A DNA stretch of 64,000 bases from Cephalotus follicularis (GCA_001972305.1 BDDD01005030.1:1-64000); one strand, 5' to 3'. Counted from the stretch's first letter, positions 1 to 11,679 are shown. Notes: generated by a model not told the origin, from the sequence alone. Numbers and translations are program-made.

Positions 1-215
1 TAACGATTTGCTTCCTTAATCAAATCGAGATAGTGGAAACTCAAGGAGCTCCCTTGGGAAAAGTGGACGTAGGCAAGAGTTAGCCGAACTACTCTAAATT
101 TCGGAGAAGTTTTTCTTTCCTTATCTCTTTAAATTTAAAGTTTTTAAATTTCTGCATATTCCTCAATATTCAATTCACCCCCCCTCTTGTATATTGCAAG
201 AGTGTTTTATTTCAT
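1..215 (+). mobile_element. Ty1/copia LTR 3' fragment (SIRE-like)
   Basis: The stretch resembles the R/U5 part of plant Ty1/copia LTRs. It has a 'GTGGACGTAGGC' motif followed by 'GCCGAAC', then a T-rich run and a 'CAATTCACCCCCCCTCTTG' end. No coding sequence of the element is present, and the 5' part lies outside the window. The family assignment rests on remembered motif style only. It could also be leader sequence of the neighbouring pararetrovirus remnant. Confidence 0.35.
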
Positions 216-226
216 AAATTATCCTT

Positions 227-766
227 GATTATGTACTGGGATTATGCCATTGATGAATATGAAAACACTTTACCAACTCTCCAACGTGTCTTCTGGACAA
301 AATGGTGGAACAACTATGACTTGACTAAATGTACTTCCCAAACAATTATTCAATCATTACAATCCAAAACTAAACAATGCCAATAATTCACCGTCACAAA
401 AAAACCAAATTCAAATTAGCATTACTTCTTCCTCCACCAAACAAGAGTTACATGAACAAATTAAAGCATTGCAAGAAACACTGGCCAATACCCCAGATTC
501 AGACAGTAAGAAGAAACAAATTAAATCCCAAACTTTAGTATGACTGGGAGATGATAATGATGATAAATTCATTCCTGCAATTCCACACAAAAGAAAAGGG
601 AAAGAGAAGATTACCCGAATCAGGAAAAAGTAAACAGTCCAAAAACACTATTCAAAAAACAGTTCCAAAAAATACTATTCACCAATCAGTTACCCGATTA
701 GAAACTATTCACAAACAGTTGAACAATTATCCAATAAAGTAATATTCATAAACAGTGGACTGATAA
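227..766 (+). pseudogene. Endogenous pararetrovirus polyprotein fragment
   Basis: An open stretch from 228 encodes a W-rich segment containing FWTKWWNNYD, a pattern seen in plant caulimovirid-type polyproteins upstream of the protease. A second frame from about 415 to 730 is lysine- and glutamine-rich and broken by stops. The frame changes and stops show it is dead. The Tekay element at 767 interrupts it, and related sequence resumes at 11055. The viral assignment is an inference strengthened by the protease-like remnant at 11680-12021. Only a fragment is present and no gene is functional. Confidence 0.4.
762..766. repeat. Target-site duplication GATAA, left copy
   Basis: GATAA directly precedes the TG of the left LTR at 767. 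The same five bases follow the terminal CA of the right LTR at 11055-11059. Five-base duplications are normal for Ty3/gypsy integrases, so this fixes both outer edges of the element. Confidence 0.9.
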
Positions 767-1968
767 TGTCACACCCCAAACCGTGGGTTGGTCACCATGA
801 CTCGATACGTGACAATCCGTACATTTCATCATTAACATAAAATTTAAAACTTAAATAATCAAAACCATATTTCTTTATTTAATTATGGATATACAGACCC
901 TGTTCGATACAATTAAAATACATTGCTACAAACCAGCAGATAAAAATAAATACATAATTTATTCATTGCGAGTAAAACGCACCATCGAGGAGGAGGAACT
1001 TACTATAACTTTATCATTGGTGCTGCTGTGATGTGCCACCACTACCTGTTCCTGTACCTGGCCCATTCAAAGGAATGGGTCAGTAACCCTGGGGGTTGTG
1101 TAGGCTACCACATATACGGGCACATACCATAGGAACAACCAATAAAAACAGAGAAGAAATAATAATACATGCATATCATGATAGCATACCACAATTCATA
1201 ACATAACATCATCATCCTTTGTCCTCGGACTACTCTACTCAAATCCCACATATTACTCACATTACAGAGGAGTCCAGTTCGATCATCCTATGGTCTGGTC
1301 AGTGTGTAAGGTTCACCTTTAGGCTCACATGCCCGCAGAATTCTCCTCCAGGTTCACCTGCCGAGTGGAATTCACCCTTTGCTCACCTACTCTGGCGGTT
1401 CACCCTTTGGATCACCAGTTCTGGCGGAATTCACCTTTAGGTTCACCATTAGGCGGATTCGCCCGAGATCACCTGCCTTGCGGAGTTCACCCCTTGGGTT
1501 CACATGCTCGGCGGAATTCTCCCCTGTTGGGCTCACCTGCCTGGGATCATCCTTATATTTCCTTTACCATTTATATTTCATTTACTATACTCATTTCATT
1601 CTTAATTAGGTCCTGGGTACAAAATGCGTGGCACTTTCCCATGCACAAGGCCCCTCATTGGTACGTATGCACGGCGCTCATAAGCATTATTACTCATCAC
1701 TTAAGTGCAAGTGAGATGTGCCTGCAAGCTTACTATTGTACTCATTCATGAGGTGAGCAGGGCAGGGGATAACGCCATGCATCGCATGCTTGGCATCATT
1801 GCTTGCTCACAAGGCATGCAGACAGGGGACGTCATTTCACGTTGTATGCTCCTTGGCGTTTACCAGGGAAGAACTCAGATGCGCATGACCTAACGCCTCA
1901 GGACAGCACCTCACCTCAACACCTTTGGCGTTCACCGCAGCACCTATGGCTTTCTCCTCGGCACCTTG

Positions 1969-2548
1969 TGTAACACCCCGCGCCCGCAGGGCGGACACGT
2001 GGCATTACGCTCAGTCCAAATTACAATACAATGATTGGAACTAGCAATATAAAATGCGGAAAACTTAAAACTTTGCAATGTATATATCAGTTGCGGAAGA
2101 AACAATACACTGATCCATACATACGATACAATTTCCTTTACAATACAAGTCTTTTCAAAACATTAACAATCTTTCAATTACAATACACTTCAATCTATCA
2201 TAACCAACTCCTCGCTGTCCAAGCAGTCATGCTATCAACGGTTCTCAGTCTTTCTGTCCACTGCTACCTACGGCCCTACCTATGCAGCACACAAAGGTAC
2301 AACACAGCCCCACCCCGAAGGATGGGGTTAGCCACACTGGCTAAGCAGAAACCCCATGCAGCATGCATGCATGTACAATGTGCAATATCGGTGACAATTT
2401 ATACAATAACAATATGCGGTGTACAATATCAATGCATGACATGGCAAATGTACGTGTACAATTGCCGATCAGACTATCCGTATGAAAATGGCCCAACAGA
2501 GCATACGGATAGGATCTATAACAATCAGTCAATAGCAGACACTCAGTG
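1969..2548 (-). mobile_element. Partial LTR of another family nested in the 3' LTR
   Basis: This block is absent from the right LTR. It begins TGTAACACCCCGCGCCCGC, which on the minus strand is a typical GGGGTGTTACA LTR end. About 100 bp of host LTR next to the right junction are missing, and no target duplication is visible. It is therefore a partial copy or an insertion followed by deletion. No coding sequence was seen in it. Confidence 0.55.
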
Positions 2549-3239
2549 GTCGGGAATTGAGCTCGGGTATTGAGCTCTGCCATGAAGGTGGAGCTCGGCA
2601 TTCTTCTCAGGTGCAAGTCTTCCCTGGCATCATCACTTCGGCACCCCTGGCGTTCTCCTCGACACCATGGCAGCTTGGCATGACGTGGAGCTCAGGAGTG
2701 GAGCTTGAGCGCTTGCCGTCGAGGAGCTCGGGCGTCTCGCCATGCATGGACGCATGGCCAGGGGAGCTCAACTCCACCACGGCATCTCTACCCATGGCGT
2801 CCTCGTGTGAAATGCACTGTTTGTATAAATAGGACTCATCAAAATGGAGAAGAGGAGGTGGCCTTGTGCTAAACGCATGCAACCAGATACGGGCACAGTG
2901 CCAAGGAACCATACATATGTGTACCATGCTTATGCCGTACTAGGATATATATATATTTATACAAACGATAACCCACTTCAAGCAAACAATAGAAATAACA
3001 CACACAACAAGCACAATAAAATACACCCAATATCACAGGCAGCAAAACGACATTCAACAACCATACACACACACAAGCTGGTAGGCACTCAGACATGGAG
3101 CAACCTACCTGGGATAAAAGTTGAAAACGGAGATCACTTCCTCCTCCTAAATTCTAGATTTCCTCCAAGCTGGGTCTACTACACCTTTAGCTTTGCCAAT
3201 TTCTCCTCCCTTGCACAATCCTTGCTCCTAGGGAAAGGG

Positions 3240-3249
3240 TTTATATATA
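3240..3249 (-). promoter_or_regulatory. LTR TATA box (3' LTR)
   Basis: TATATATAAA on the minus strand, conserved at the equivalent place in the other LTR (10595-10604). It is the only good TATA element near the expected U3/R border. Confidence 0.5.
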
Positions 3250-3699
3250 GTGGGAATGCGGAGAACATGGGGTTCACTTAAACAAGACCCACCTTGTCCT
3301 CTTCTCCCCTTCCCCACATCTCTCTCGACATTTCTAGAGTAATTGTGCAAGATAAAATGACTAAAAGCATGTCTAAAGGGTCCCTTTCTCCTTTTAAAAT
3401 GGCCATTGGAAGGGTCTAGAATTTCCTAGACTAAAACCAATGGATGCAGGCCTTGCCAGGTTTGGGCCAGCCTTCCCCCACTTAGGACGAATTACACTTT
3501 ACACTTACAAGCCCAAAAATCCAATTACTATATTAAATTCAACCCAAGGAGAGTAACACAATCACTTTAGCCCAAAGTCAAAAATTATATTCAATTAAGG
3601 CCCAAATAAATACTTCATAAAATTCGGGTCCAGCCCAATAGGAAGGAAAATAATTACAAAACCCAATAATAATTTTTAATAATATTTAGGGCTCTTACA

Positions 3700-3712
3700 T
3701 CCTCCCCTCCTT
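3700..3712 (-). other. Polypurine tract of the Tekay element
   Basis: On the minus strand the bases directly before the 3' LTR read AAGGAGGGGAGGA. A purine run in this exact position primes plus-strand DNA synthesis in LTR retrotransposons. Confidence 0.8.
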
Positions 3713-3736
3713 ACAAAAATATCATCCCGAGATTTC

Positions 3737-4783
3737 TTAGGATAAAAACAGTTGGGGGTACTTGGCCTGCATATCATCTTCTCTTTCCCAGGTAGCTTCT
3801 TCCACTCCGTAGTATTGCCATAATGCCTTCACTAACGGAATTGTTTTATTCCTCAACTGCTTGATTCATCGGTCAAGAATCTGGATAGGTATCTCTTCGA
3901 AACTCAAATCTGTTCTCAACTTCAGTGGCTCCCATTGTAATACGTGAGAAGGGTCGGGATGGTACTTCTGCAGCATCGAAACATGAAACACATTGTGCAC
4001 ATCTGCCAGGCTGGGTAGTAAGGCAAGTCGATAAGCAACAGCACCCACTCTCTCAAGGATCTCAAAAGATCCTATAAACCGAGGGGTCAACTTTCCTTTC
4101 TTGCCGAACCTTATAATTCCTTTAGTCGGAGAGACTTTAAGGAATATATGATCGCCCACAGCGAACTCCAACTCTCGCCTGTGGTGGTCTGCATAGCTTT
4201 TCTGTCGGCTTTGTGCTGTACGGAGCATTTCCCGGATCACCTTCGCCTTCTGAATTGTGTCTTGCACAAGCTTGGGTCCCATAAGACTATGTTCGTCCAC
4301 TTTGAACCAACAGATCGGGGTTCTGCATTTCCTTCCATAGAGAGCATCAAATGGTGCCATACCAATACTGGCGTGAAAACTGTTGTTGTACGAGAACTCT
4401 ACCAACGGTAGATGGTCTTCCCAACTACCTCCCCAATCCAAAACACACGTTTGTAGCATGTCTTCCAGAGTCTAAATGGTCCTCTCAGACTGTCCATCAG
4501 TCTGGGGATGAAAAGTTGTGCTAAAGTTCAACTGAGTACCAAAACCTTCTTGCAGTTTCCTCCAAAATCGCGATGTAAAACGGGGGTCTCTGTCAGACAC
4601 CACATTGATTGGTACTCCATGGAGCCTCACTATTTCAGCAATATACAGATTAGCTAGTCGTGTGAGAGAAAAGTCCGCCTTGATCGCGAGAAAGTGCGCA
4701 GACTTGGTAAAGGGATCAATGATCACCCCTATAGCATCACGGCCATTCCTCATCCCAGGCAGTCCCACCACGAAATCCAACAT
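3737..4783 (-). pseudogene. Integrase core, C-terminal region and chromodomain (Tekay)
   Basis: Minus-strand frame continuing from the zinc-binding part upstream. It holds the catalytic-core motifs [17 protein letters not shown] and HPQTDGQSE, which carry the D, D and E residues. The downstream GPF/Y-like segment contains the RFIGSFEIL motif. The last part (about 3737-3880) has RNKTIPLVKALWQYYG and EATWERE, the signature of a chromodomain-like tail of chromovirus integrases, thought to guide insertion to marked chromatin. Stop codons lie at about 4469 (TAG) and 3866 (TGA). The natural end is TAA at 3737. Confidence 0.88.
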
Positions 4784-4792
4784 TATGTGTTC

Positions 4793-5359
4793 TCATTTCC
4801 ACTGTGCCACAAGTAATGGCTGCAACAATCCTGTCGGTCTTTGGTGTTCCGCTTTAACCTGTTGGCATGTCAAACAGGAAGCAACATACTCTACTATCTC
4901 TCTCTTCATGTTGTTCCACCAATAGCGCAGCTTTAGATCTCGGTAAATCTTGGTACTACCCAGATGTACGGAGAGACTGGAGCGATGCACTTGTGACAAC
5001 AGTTCATCCTTCAATTCTTTATTATTAGGAACACATATTCTGCCCTGATATCGGATTAATCCATCGCCTTGTACAGAGAAATCCGTCTTCAAACTTCCAT
5101 CTTCGCTCAAAGCTAATCTGAGTAAGTCTCCATTGTTGCTCTGAGCTTCACGGATTCGGTCCATTAACCATGGACGGGTCTGAATATGAGCAATGGTTAG
5201 GCAAGCCAATCGACAACTAAGAGCGTCTGCAACAACGTTAGTCTTGCCTGGATGGTACTGTATTTCACAGTTATAGTCATTAAGTAACTTCATCCATCTT
5301 CGTTGCCTCATATTCAGGTCCTTCTGAGAGAAGGGGTACTTAAGGCTCTTGTGATCGGT
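4793..5359 (-). pseudogene. RNase H C-terminus and integrase zinc-binding domain (Tekay)
   Basis: In the same frame as the flanking pol pieces. It starts at the RNase H-connection end (TDHKSLKY, then [14 protein letters not shown]) and continues into the integrase HHCC domain with H(x)H spacing around [11 protein letters not shown] and the C-x2-C motif CLTCQQ. It ends at a TGA after LLVAQWK. The TAA at its upstream edge (5357-5359) interrupts the RNase H domain. These are remnants of one continuous polyprotein. Confidence 0.85.
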
Positions 5360-6268
5360 TTACACCTCAAACTTGGTACCATATAGGTAATGCCTCCATT
5401 TTCGCAGTGTGAACACTATCGCAGCTAACTCAAGATCATGAGTTGGATAGTTCTCCCTATGGGGCTTTAACTTCCTTGAGGCGTATGCGATCACTTTTCC
5501 ATTCTGCATAAGGACACATCCCAGGACACTACCTGATGCGTCACTGTAAACAACAAAACCTTCACTGCCTTCTGGTAAGGCTAGGACTAGCGCAGTGGTC
5601 AGACGATGCTTCAACTCTTGGAAACTCCGTTCGCAAGCATCATCCCAAACAAAAGCCACATTCTTTTGTGTCAGTCTAGTCAGAGGTGTAGCTATCTTTG
5701 AAAATCTTTCAACAAAACGACGATAGTATCCTGCCAAGCCGAGAAAGCTTCGAACTTTCGTCACATTCGTTGGTCGTTTACAATTCTTCACTGCTTCAAT
5801 CTTTGTAGGATCTACTGAAAATCCTGCGTTGGATATAACATAACCAATGAATGTTACCTCTGACAACCAGAATTCACACTTGCTAAACTTGGCATACAAC
5901 TGGTGGTCTCTGAGAGTCTGCAATGCCAAGTGCAGGTGTTCACCATGTTCCTCCATGGACTTAGAATAAATCAGGATATCATCAATAAACACCACTATAA
6001 ACTGATCAATATATGGACTGAATATCTTGTTTATCAAGCTCATAAATGCTACAGGGGCGTTAGTTACCCCGAAAGGCATTACTACAAATTCGTAGTATCC
6101 ATATCGTGATCTGAAAGCAGTCTTGGGAATATCTTCTGCTCTAACTCTGAGCTGGTGATATCCTGATCTCAGATCCAACTTAAAAAACACTGAAGATCCC
6201 CTTAGCTGATCAAATAGATCGTCGATGTGCGATAGTGAATACTTATTCTTAATTGTCACCTTATTCAA
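5360..6268 (-). pseudogene. Reverse transcriptase and RNase H (Tekay)
   Basis: The segment has the RT palm motifs in order: [31 protein letters not shown] and the catalytic FIDD of [11 protein letters not shown]. These are followed by the thumb [11 protein letters not shown] and the RNase H start [12 protein letters not shown] with its first catalytic Asp. The upstream neighbour ends INYR-stop and this piece resumes in the same frame, so only one nonsense codon (TAG) separates them. Without stops it would supply the polymerase of the element. Confidence 0.9.
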
Positions 6269-7208
6269 CTATCGGTAATTGATACACATCCGTAAAGATC
6301 CATCTTTCTTCTTCACAAACAAGACCAGTGCTCCCCATTGGGATACACTAGGTCTAATGAAACCTTTATCCAATAACTCCTGTAGTTGTACTTTCAATTC
6401 CTTTAATTCAGGAGGGGCCATCCGGTAAGGAGCTGTCAATACGGGAGTTGTTCCTGGAAAAAGATCTATAGCAAACTCCACATCTCTCTCAGGAGGTAAG
6501 GATGCCAGCTCTTCCGAAAATACATCCGAGTATTCACAGACCACAGGAACATCCTCCAACTTTGGGGTCCATTTATTATCATCCGTAACATGTGCCAGGT
6601 AAGCAGTACAACCCTGTCTCAAGAGTCTGTCAGCCTGAAAAGCAGATATCATGGAAACTGGATGATACTCTAACATCCCGATAAATTGGAACGGAGACTG
6701 TCCTGGCAAATGGAAGGTTACAACCTTCCTATTACAATCCACATATGCATAATGTTCTAACAGCCAATCCATACCGAGAATCATATCAAGTTTGCCCATC
6801 GGCAGTACTATAAGGTCTGCCGGAAGAACATGTCCACAAATCTCGATGGCACAAGATCTACAAACCCACCGGGAGGTAACCGACTCTCCTACCGGTGTGC
6901 TGACCTCTATTAAAAAAGGTAAATGCTCAGGCTCCACATTCATACGACTTATGAAATGAGAGGCAACATATGAATGGGACAAGCTTGGATCAATCAATGT
7001 CCGTGCCAAGTGCTGAGATACATAAACCATACCTCCAATCACTGAGGGTGATCCAGCTGCAGCTCGCTGGTCTATCGCATAAACTCTTCCTTGTACCGTA
7101 GGTGCGGATCCCATCGGCTGTTTGCCATGGTCTCCACGTGAACTGGTGCTAGGGCTGGAAACTTCCCTGTGATCGGTTTGAACCTTGTCCCATTTGACCT
7201 CCTGTGTT
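6269..7208 (-). pseudogene. Protease and N-terminal RT (Tekay)
   Basis: This frame covers an aspartic-protease region with IDPSLSHSYVA, the place where the active-site DPG/DSG triad is expected. The third residue is altered, so activity is doubtful. MGKLDMILGMDWL is the conserved protease flap end. The RT entry follows with PPYRMAPPELKELK-like sequence and FVKKKDGSLRMCINYR. Its frame differs from the gag frame, so a frameshift lies near 7150-7210. Confidence 0.85.
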
Positions 7209-8495
7209 GAACTGATTCTGTGGACATTGAGTAGATATATGATCTGGATCTCCACAAGTCCAACACCTACCATCTTTCCACCAGCAATCTTCAGAAGCAT
7301 GGTTGGTACGTCCACAACGCACACAAGGTTCAACAGACTCCTGTTTATCATCAGCAGGTTTAGAAGAACCTCCTTGCGAAGCTGTCCTTTGTTGGCGCCT
7401 CCGTCGTGCATCATGACCGGGTCTTCTCTGCTGAGAACCACGAGATTGCCTTCCCAACCTCGGAGGTCCTGCTGGGGTACCAGCACTGCGGGGAGATTCT
7501 CCCTGTCTTGGACTGCTGTGATATCCGGACTGGCAAGACTTATTACTACTTCTAGAACTTCTTCCCAACCGTTCACCAGAAGGGGCAGGTCTCCGATTGC
7601 CTATCTGAATTTCCAGGTTCTGAAACCGATGAGCCAAGGCTTCCACATCTCATGCCCTATTGGATAACTAAAAGAAGGATCGTAAATGTAGGGGCACTAA
7701 CTCCTCCTGTATGTCAGGTCGTAGTCCTCCAAGGAACTTCTTTGCCTTCCTTGACTCAGTGTTTACCATATACAGAGCTATTCTCGATAACTCGATGAAC
7801 TTGGCCTCATACTGGGCCACAGTTATATCTCCCTATGTCAGGACTAGAAATTCAGTTTCTCTTTTGTCAATCTCTACCTCGGGGTAGAATCTGTTATTAA
7901 ACTCTGTTTTAAAAGTATCCCAAGAATATGTCGTTCCAGATATCTCCCACTGGGATTCAATCATCTTCCACCAGTGTTCTGCTTTACCTTGTAGCATATT
8001 CGTTGTGAACACAACCTTTTGAGAGTCAGAGCAATCCATAACTCGAAAGATCTTATCCATTTGCATTAACCATCTCTCAGCCGATATACCCTCAGGATCT
8101 CCTGTGAAGGCTGAAGGAGTTAACTTCAAGAATCTGATCAATGGGTTCTCTCGTCGTGAAGGTTGGTCAACTGATCTCCTTGCAGCTACAGCCCGCCTGG
8201 TTGGTCGAGCAGCTGATGTCTGTTCAGAAGCCTTTGTTGCACGTCTAGGTGGTACACCAGCAGGTGGTTGTTCATCTTCATCTGGTTGCCCTTACATAAA
8301 TTCATGCATTTGACTTATCATGGCACGCAATCTCCTCATAAATGCTCTTCGTTCCTCTCTAGCAGCAACGACAGGTTTTGTTTCCTAAGGTGCATTAACT
8401 TCTCCTTGTTCTTCAGCACCTCTATTTGAACGGGTACGCCTAGTCGACGGCCCAGACCTCTCTCCTCGTACGCTTCTACTTCGTCCTCCTTCCAT
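7149..8495 (-). pseudogene. Gag with zinc knuckle (Tekay)
   Basis: The best start is the ATG at 8495, reading MEGGRSRSVRG, a basic N-terminus usual for this clade. The central retrotransposon-gag domain includes FTGDPEGISAERWL, AEHWWKMIE and FNNRFYPE. A nucleocapsid zinc knuckle CVRCGRTNHASEDC and a second partial one (CWTCGDPDHISTQC) lie near 7210-7330. At least four in-frame stops occur (about 8390, 8295, 7833 and near 7650). The role would be particle assembly and RNA packaging. Confidence 0.85.
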
Positions 8496-8584
8496 ACTAA
8501 TTCATAAAAGAACGGGTCAATATCCACACATTTATCTTAATTCCACTTGCCAAGGGTCCTATCCTGGCATATCCAGAATAGTAC

Positions 8585-8597
8585 GGCTCTGATACCA
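8585..8597 (-). other. Primer binding site (tRNA-iMet)
   Basis: On the minus strand it reads TGGTATCAGAGCC, the complement of the 3' end of plant initiator methionine tRNA. It lies five bases inside the 5' LTR edge. It fixes the orientation of the element. Confidence 0.92.
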
Positions 8598-8602
8598 AAA
8601 CT

Positions 8603-11054
8603 TGTCACGCCCCGAACTGTGGGTTATGCCCCACGACTCGACACATAGAAATCCGTACATTTCATCATTACCATAAAATTTAAAACTTAAATAATCAAAA
8701 ACATATTTCTTTATTTAATGTGTGGATATACAGACCCAGTTCGATACAATTAAAATACATTGCTACAAACCAGCAGATAAAAACAAATACATAATTTATT
8801 CCTTGTGAGTAAAACGCACCGTCGAGGAGGAGGAACTTACTATAACTTTATCCTTGGTGCTGCTGCGATGTGCCACCACTACCTGTTCTTGTACCTGGCC
8901 CATTCAAAAGAATGGGTCAGCAACCCTGGGGGTTGTGTAGGCTACCACATATACGGGTACATACCAGAGGAACAACCAATAAAAACAGAGGAGAAATAAT
9001 AATACATGCATATCATGAAAGCAAACCACAATCCATAACATAACATCATCATTCTTTGTCCTTGGACTACTCTACTCAAATCCCACATATTAATCACATT
9101 ACAGAGGAGTCTAGTCCGGTCATCCTATGGTCTGGTTAGTGTGTAAGGTTCACCTTTAGGCTTACCTGCCCACGGAATTCTCCTCCAGGTTCACCTGCCG
9201 AGAGGAATTCACCCTTTGCTCACCTGCTCTGGCGGTTCGCCCTTTGCTCACCAGCTCTGGCAGAATTCACCTTTAGGTTCACCATTAGGCGGATTCGCCC
9301 GAGATCACCTGCCTTGCGGAGTTCACCCCTTGGGTTTACCTGCTCGGCGGAATTCTCCCTTGTTGGGCTCACCTGCCTGGGATCATCCTTATATTTCCTT
9401 TACCATTTATATTTCATTTACTATACTCATTTCATTCTTAATTAGGTCATGGGTACCAAATGCATGGCACATACCCATGCACAAGGCCCCTCATTGGTAT
9501 GTATGCATGGCGCTTATAAGCATTATTACTCATCACTTAATTGCATGTGAGATGTGCCTGCAAGCTTACTATTGTACTCATTCAGGAGGTGAGCAGGGCA
9601 GGGGACAACGCCATGCATCGCATGCTTGGCGTCATTGCCTGCTCACAAGGCATGCAGACAGGGGACATCATTTCACGTTGTATGCTTCTTAGCGTTTACC
9701 AGGGAAGAACTCAGGTGCGCATGACCTAATGCCTCAGGATAGCACCTCACCTCAGCACCTTTGGCATTCACCCCAGCACCTCTGACTTTCTCCACGGCAC
9801 CTTGTCTTCTTGGCGCCTTGCCGTGGGAGCTCGTTGGCAGGTCGGACATGGGATAGTGGAGCTCGACCGTTGAGCTCGGGCATTGAGCTCGGGCATGGTA
9901 GGAGCTCGGGCGTTGAGCTCGGGTATTGAGCTCGGGCATGAAGGTGGAGCTCGGCATTCTTCTCAGGCGCAAGTCTTCCTTGGCGTCATCACTTCGGCAC
10001 CCCTGGCGTTCTCCTCGATACCATGGCAGCTCAGCATGATGTGGAGCTCGGGAGTGGAGCTCGGGCCCTTGCCAGCGAGGAGCTCGGGCGTCTCGCCATG
10101 CATGGACGCATGGCCAGGGGAGCTCAACTCCACCACGACATCTCTACCCATGGCGTCCTCGTGCGAAACGCACTGTTTTTATAAACTGGACGTATCAAAA
10201 TGGAGAAGAGGAGGTGGCCATGTGTTAAACGCATCAACCAGATATGGGCATAGTGCCAAGGAACCATACATATGTGTACCATGCTTATGCCGTGCTAGGA
10301 TATATATATATTTATACAAATGATAACCCACTTCAAGCAAACAGTAGAAATAACACACACAACAAGCACAATAAAATACACCCAATATCACAGGCAGCAA
10401 AGCAACATTCAACAATCATACACACACACAAGTTGGTAGGCACTCGGACATGGAGCAACCTACCTGGGGTAAAGGTTGAAAACGGAGATCGCTTCCTCCT
10501 CCTAAATTCTAGATTTCCTCCAAGCTGGGTCTACTACACCTTTAGCTTTGCCAATTTCTCCTCCCTTGCACAATCCTTGCTACTAGGGAAAGGATTTATA
10601 TATAGTGGGAATGCGGAGAACATGGGGTTCACTTAAACAGGACCCACCTTGTCCTCTTCTCCCCTTCCCCACATCTCTCTCGACATTTCAAGAGTAACTG
10701 TACAAGATAAAATGGCTAAAAGCATGTCTGAAGGGTCTCTTTCTCCTTTTATAATGGCCATTGGAAGGGTCTAGAATTTCCTAGACTAAAACAAATGGAT
10801 GCAGGCCTTGCCATGCTTGGGCCAGCCTTCCCCCACTTGGGCCGAATTACACTTTCCACCTACAAGCCCAAAAATCCAATTACTATATTAAATTCAGCCC
10901 AATAAGAGTAACACAATCTCTTTAGCCCAAAGGAACAAATTATATTCCATTAAGGCCCAAATAAATACTTCATAAAATTCGGGTCCAGCCCAATAGGAAG
11001 GAAAATAATTACAAAGTCCAATAATAATTTTTAATAATATTTAGGGCTCTTACA
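8603..11054 (-). repeat. 5' LTR of the Tekay element
   Basis: 2452 bp, starting TGTCACGCCCC and ending GGGCTCTTACA on the plus strand. It holds the same 'GGTTCACC' repeat field (about 9145-9375) as the other LTR. It also has a fuller GAGCTCGGG minisatellite (about 9860-9955) than the left copy. Scattered substitutions separate the two LTRs, so the insertion is not recent. The TATA at 10595-10604 predicts a long R-U5 leader of nearly 2 kb. Confidence 0.9.
10595..10604 (-). promoter_or_regulatory. LTR TATA box (5' LTR)
   Basis: TATATATAAA on the minus strand, about 450 bp inside the LTR start, followed by the probable transcript start some 30 bases towards lower coordinates. It is conserved in both LTRs. 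Confidence 0.5.
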
Positions 11055-11059
11055 GATAA
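11055..11059. repeat. Target-site duplication GATAA, right copy
   Basis: It matches 762-766 and marks the right edge of the Tekay insertion. Confidence 0.9.
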
Positions 11060-11321
11060 GTTACTATTCATGAAGAGTGGTCGGGGCACATGGAGCATTG
11101 TCGACCACTTCACCGAAATGACTCTTGTCCTTTAGCGACACCAGCAGCTCCACTAGCAACAGTACTGATGGATTCAAGAGAATTTGAAGTCCAAAGTTCA
11201 GTCTATAAATTGTAACCAGTTTTCATTTTGAAAGCAAAGCAAGTTTAGAGAGAGATTTTGAGTTGTGAATTCTCTGTGCTTTGTACTTCAATTCATTTGA
11301 TTGTAATCATTCCTCTCATAA

Positions 11322-11357
<36 letters not shown>

Positions 11358-11679
11358 CTTATCTTCTCTTAGCGATTATATACAGGTGCTTCAATTTGTA
11401 AGTATTCCTTTATTTAAACTTAGACATTCAAAATATTTGCATCTTGACGGTTCCATCGATACGATCAGATTATCGCCTGACTGAGTGGAAACTTTGATTA
11501 CTTTTGTATAGTTAAATTACTGTTTATCTTGACAGTTCTATCGACACGGGCAGATTATTTATTGTTAATTATAGTTAAATTATTGTTTATGTTGACGGTT
11601 CCATCATTACAGCTGGATTACCGCCTGACTGAGTGGAAACTTTGATTACATCTATTGTTAATTATTTATTGTATGTGTG
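11060..11679 (+). mobile_element. Pararetrovirus-like promoter and leader remnant
   Basis: The sequence continues the element interrupted at 766. It has a TATA box CTATAAATT at 11203-11210 and then a leader-like region with a TAA microsatellite (about 11321-11355). Two copies of a block 'TTGACGGTTCCATC...GCCTGACTGAGTGGAAAC' lie at about 11446-11500 and 11596-11650, with a diverged third piece between. The layout resembles the pregenomic RNA promoter and leader of plant pararetroviruses. Assignment is by layout and by the adjacent protease remnant. Confidence 0.4.

Larger units (their letters stand above)
767..3699 (-). repeat. 3' LTR of the Tekay element
   Basis: It is 2933 bp and aligns with 8603-11054 throughout, except for an extra block at about 1969-2548 and loss of roughly 100 bp beside it. 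It carries a field of short GC-rich repeats (about 1310-1560) built from 'GGTTCACCT', 'GGCGGAATTCACC' and variants, and GAGCTCGGG-type repeats near 2560-2720. A TATA-like TTTATATATA at 3240-3249 reads TATATATAAA on the minus strand and would drive the element's promoter. Confidence 0.9.
767..11054 (-). mobile_element. Full-length Tekay/Del-type Ty3/gypsy chromovirus
   Basis: A complete but decayed LTR retrotransposon transcribed on the minus strand. In element order it has a 5' LTR (8603-11054), a primer site matching initiator-methionine tRNA (8585-8597), one gag-pol frame with gag, zinc knuckle, protease, reverse transcriptase, RNase H, integrase and a C-terminal chromodomain-like segment, a polypurine tract (3700-3712) and a 3' LTR (767-3699). 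The termini are TG...CA with a 5-bp duplication GATAA. The domain order and chromodomain place it among chromoviruses. The long LTRs and the 'GGGGCGTGACA' end fit the Tekay/Del clade. Several nonsense codons and a frameshift make it non-autonomous now. Confidence 0.92.

Noticed and set aside
1219..1893. Overlapping open frames in the left Tekay LTR (and 9216-9729 in the right)
   Set aside because: They come from GC-rich LTR repeats read in several frames. They differ between LTRs by frame-breaking changes and lie in the non-coding leader of the element.
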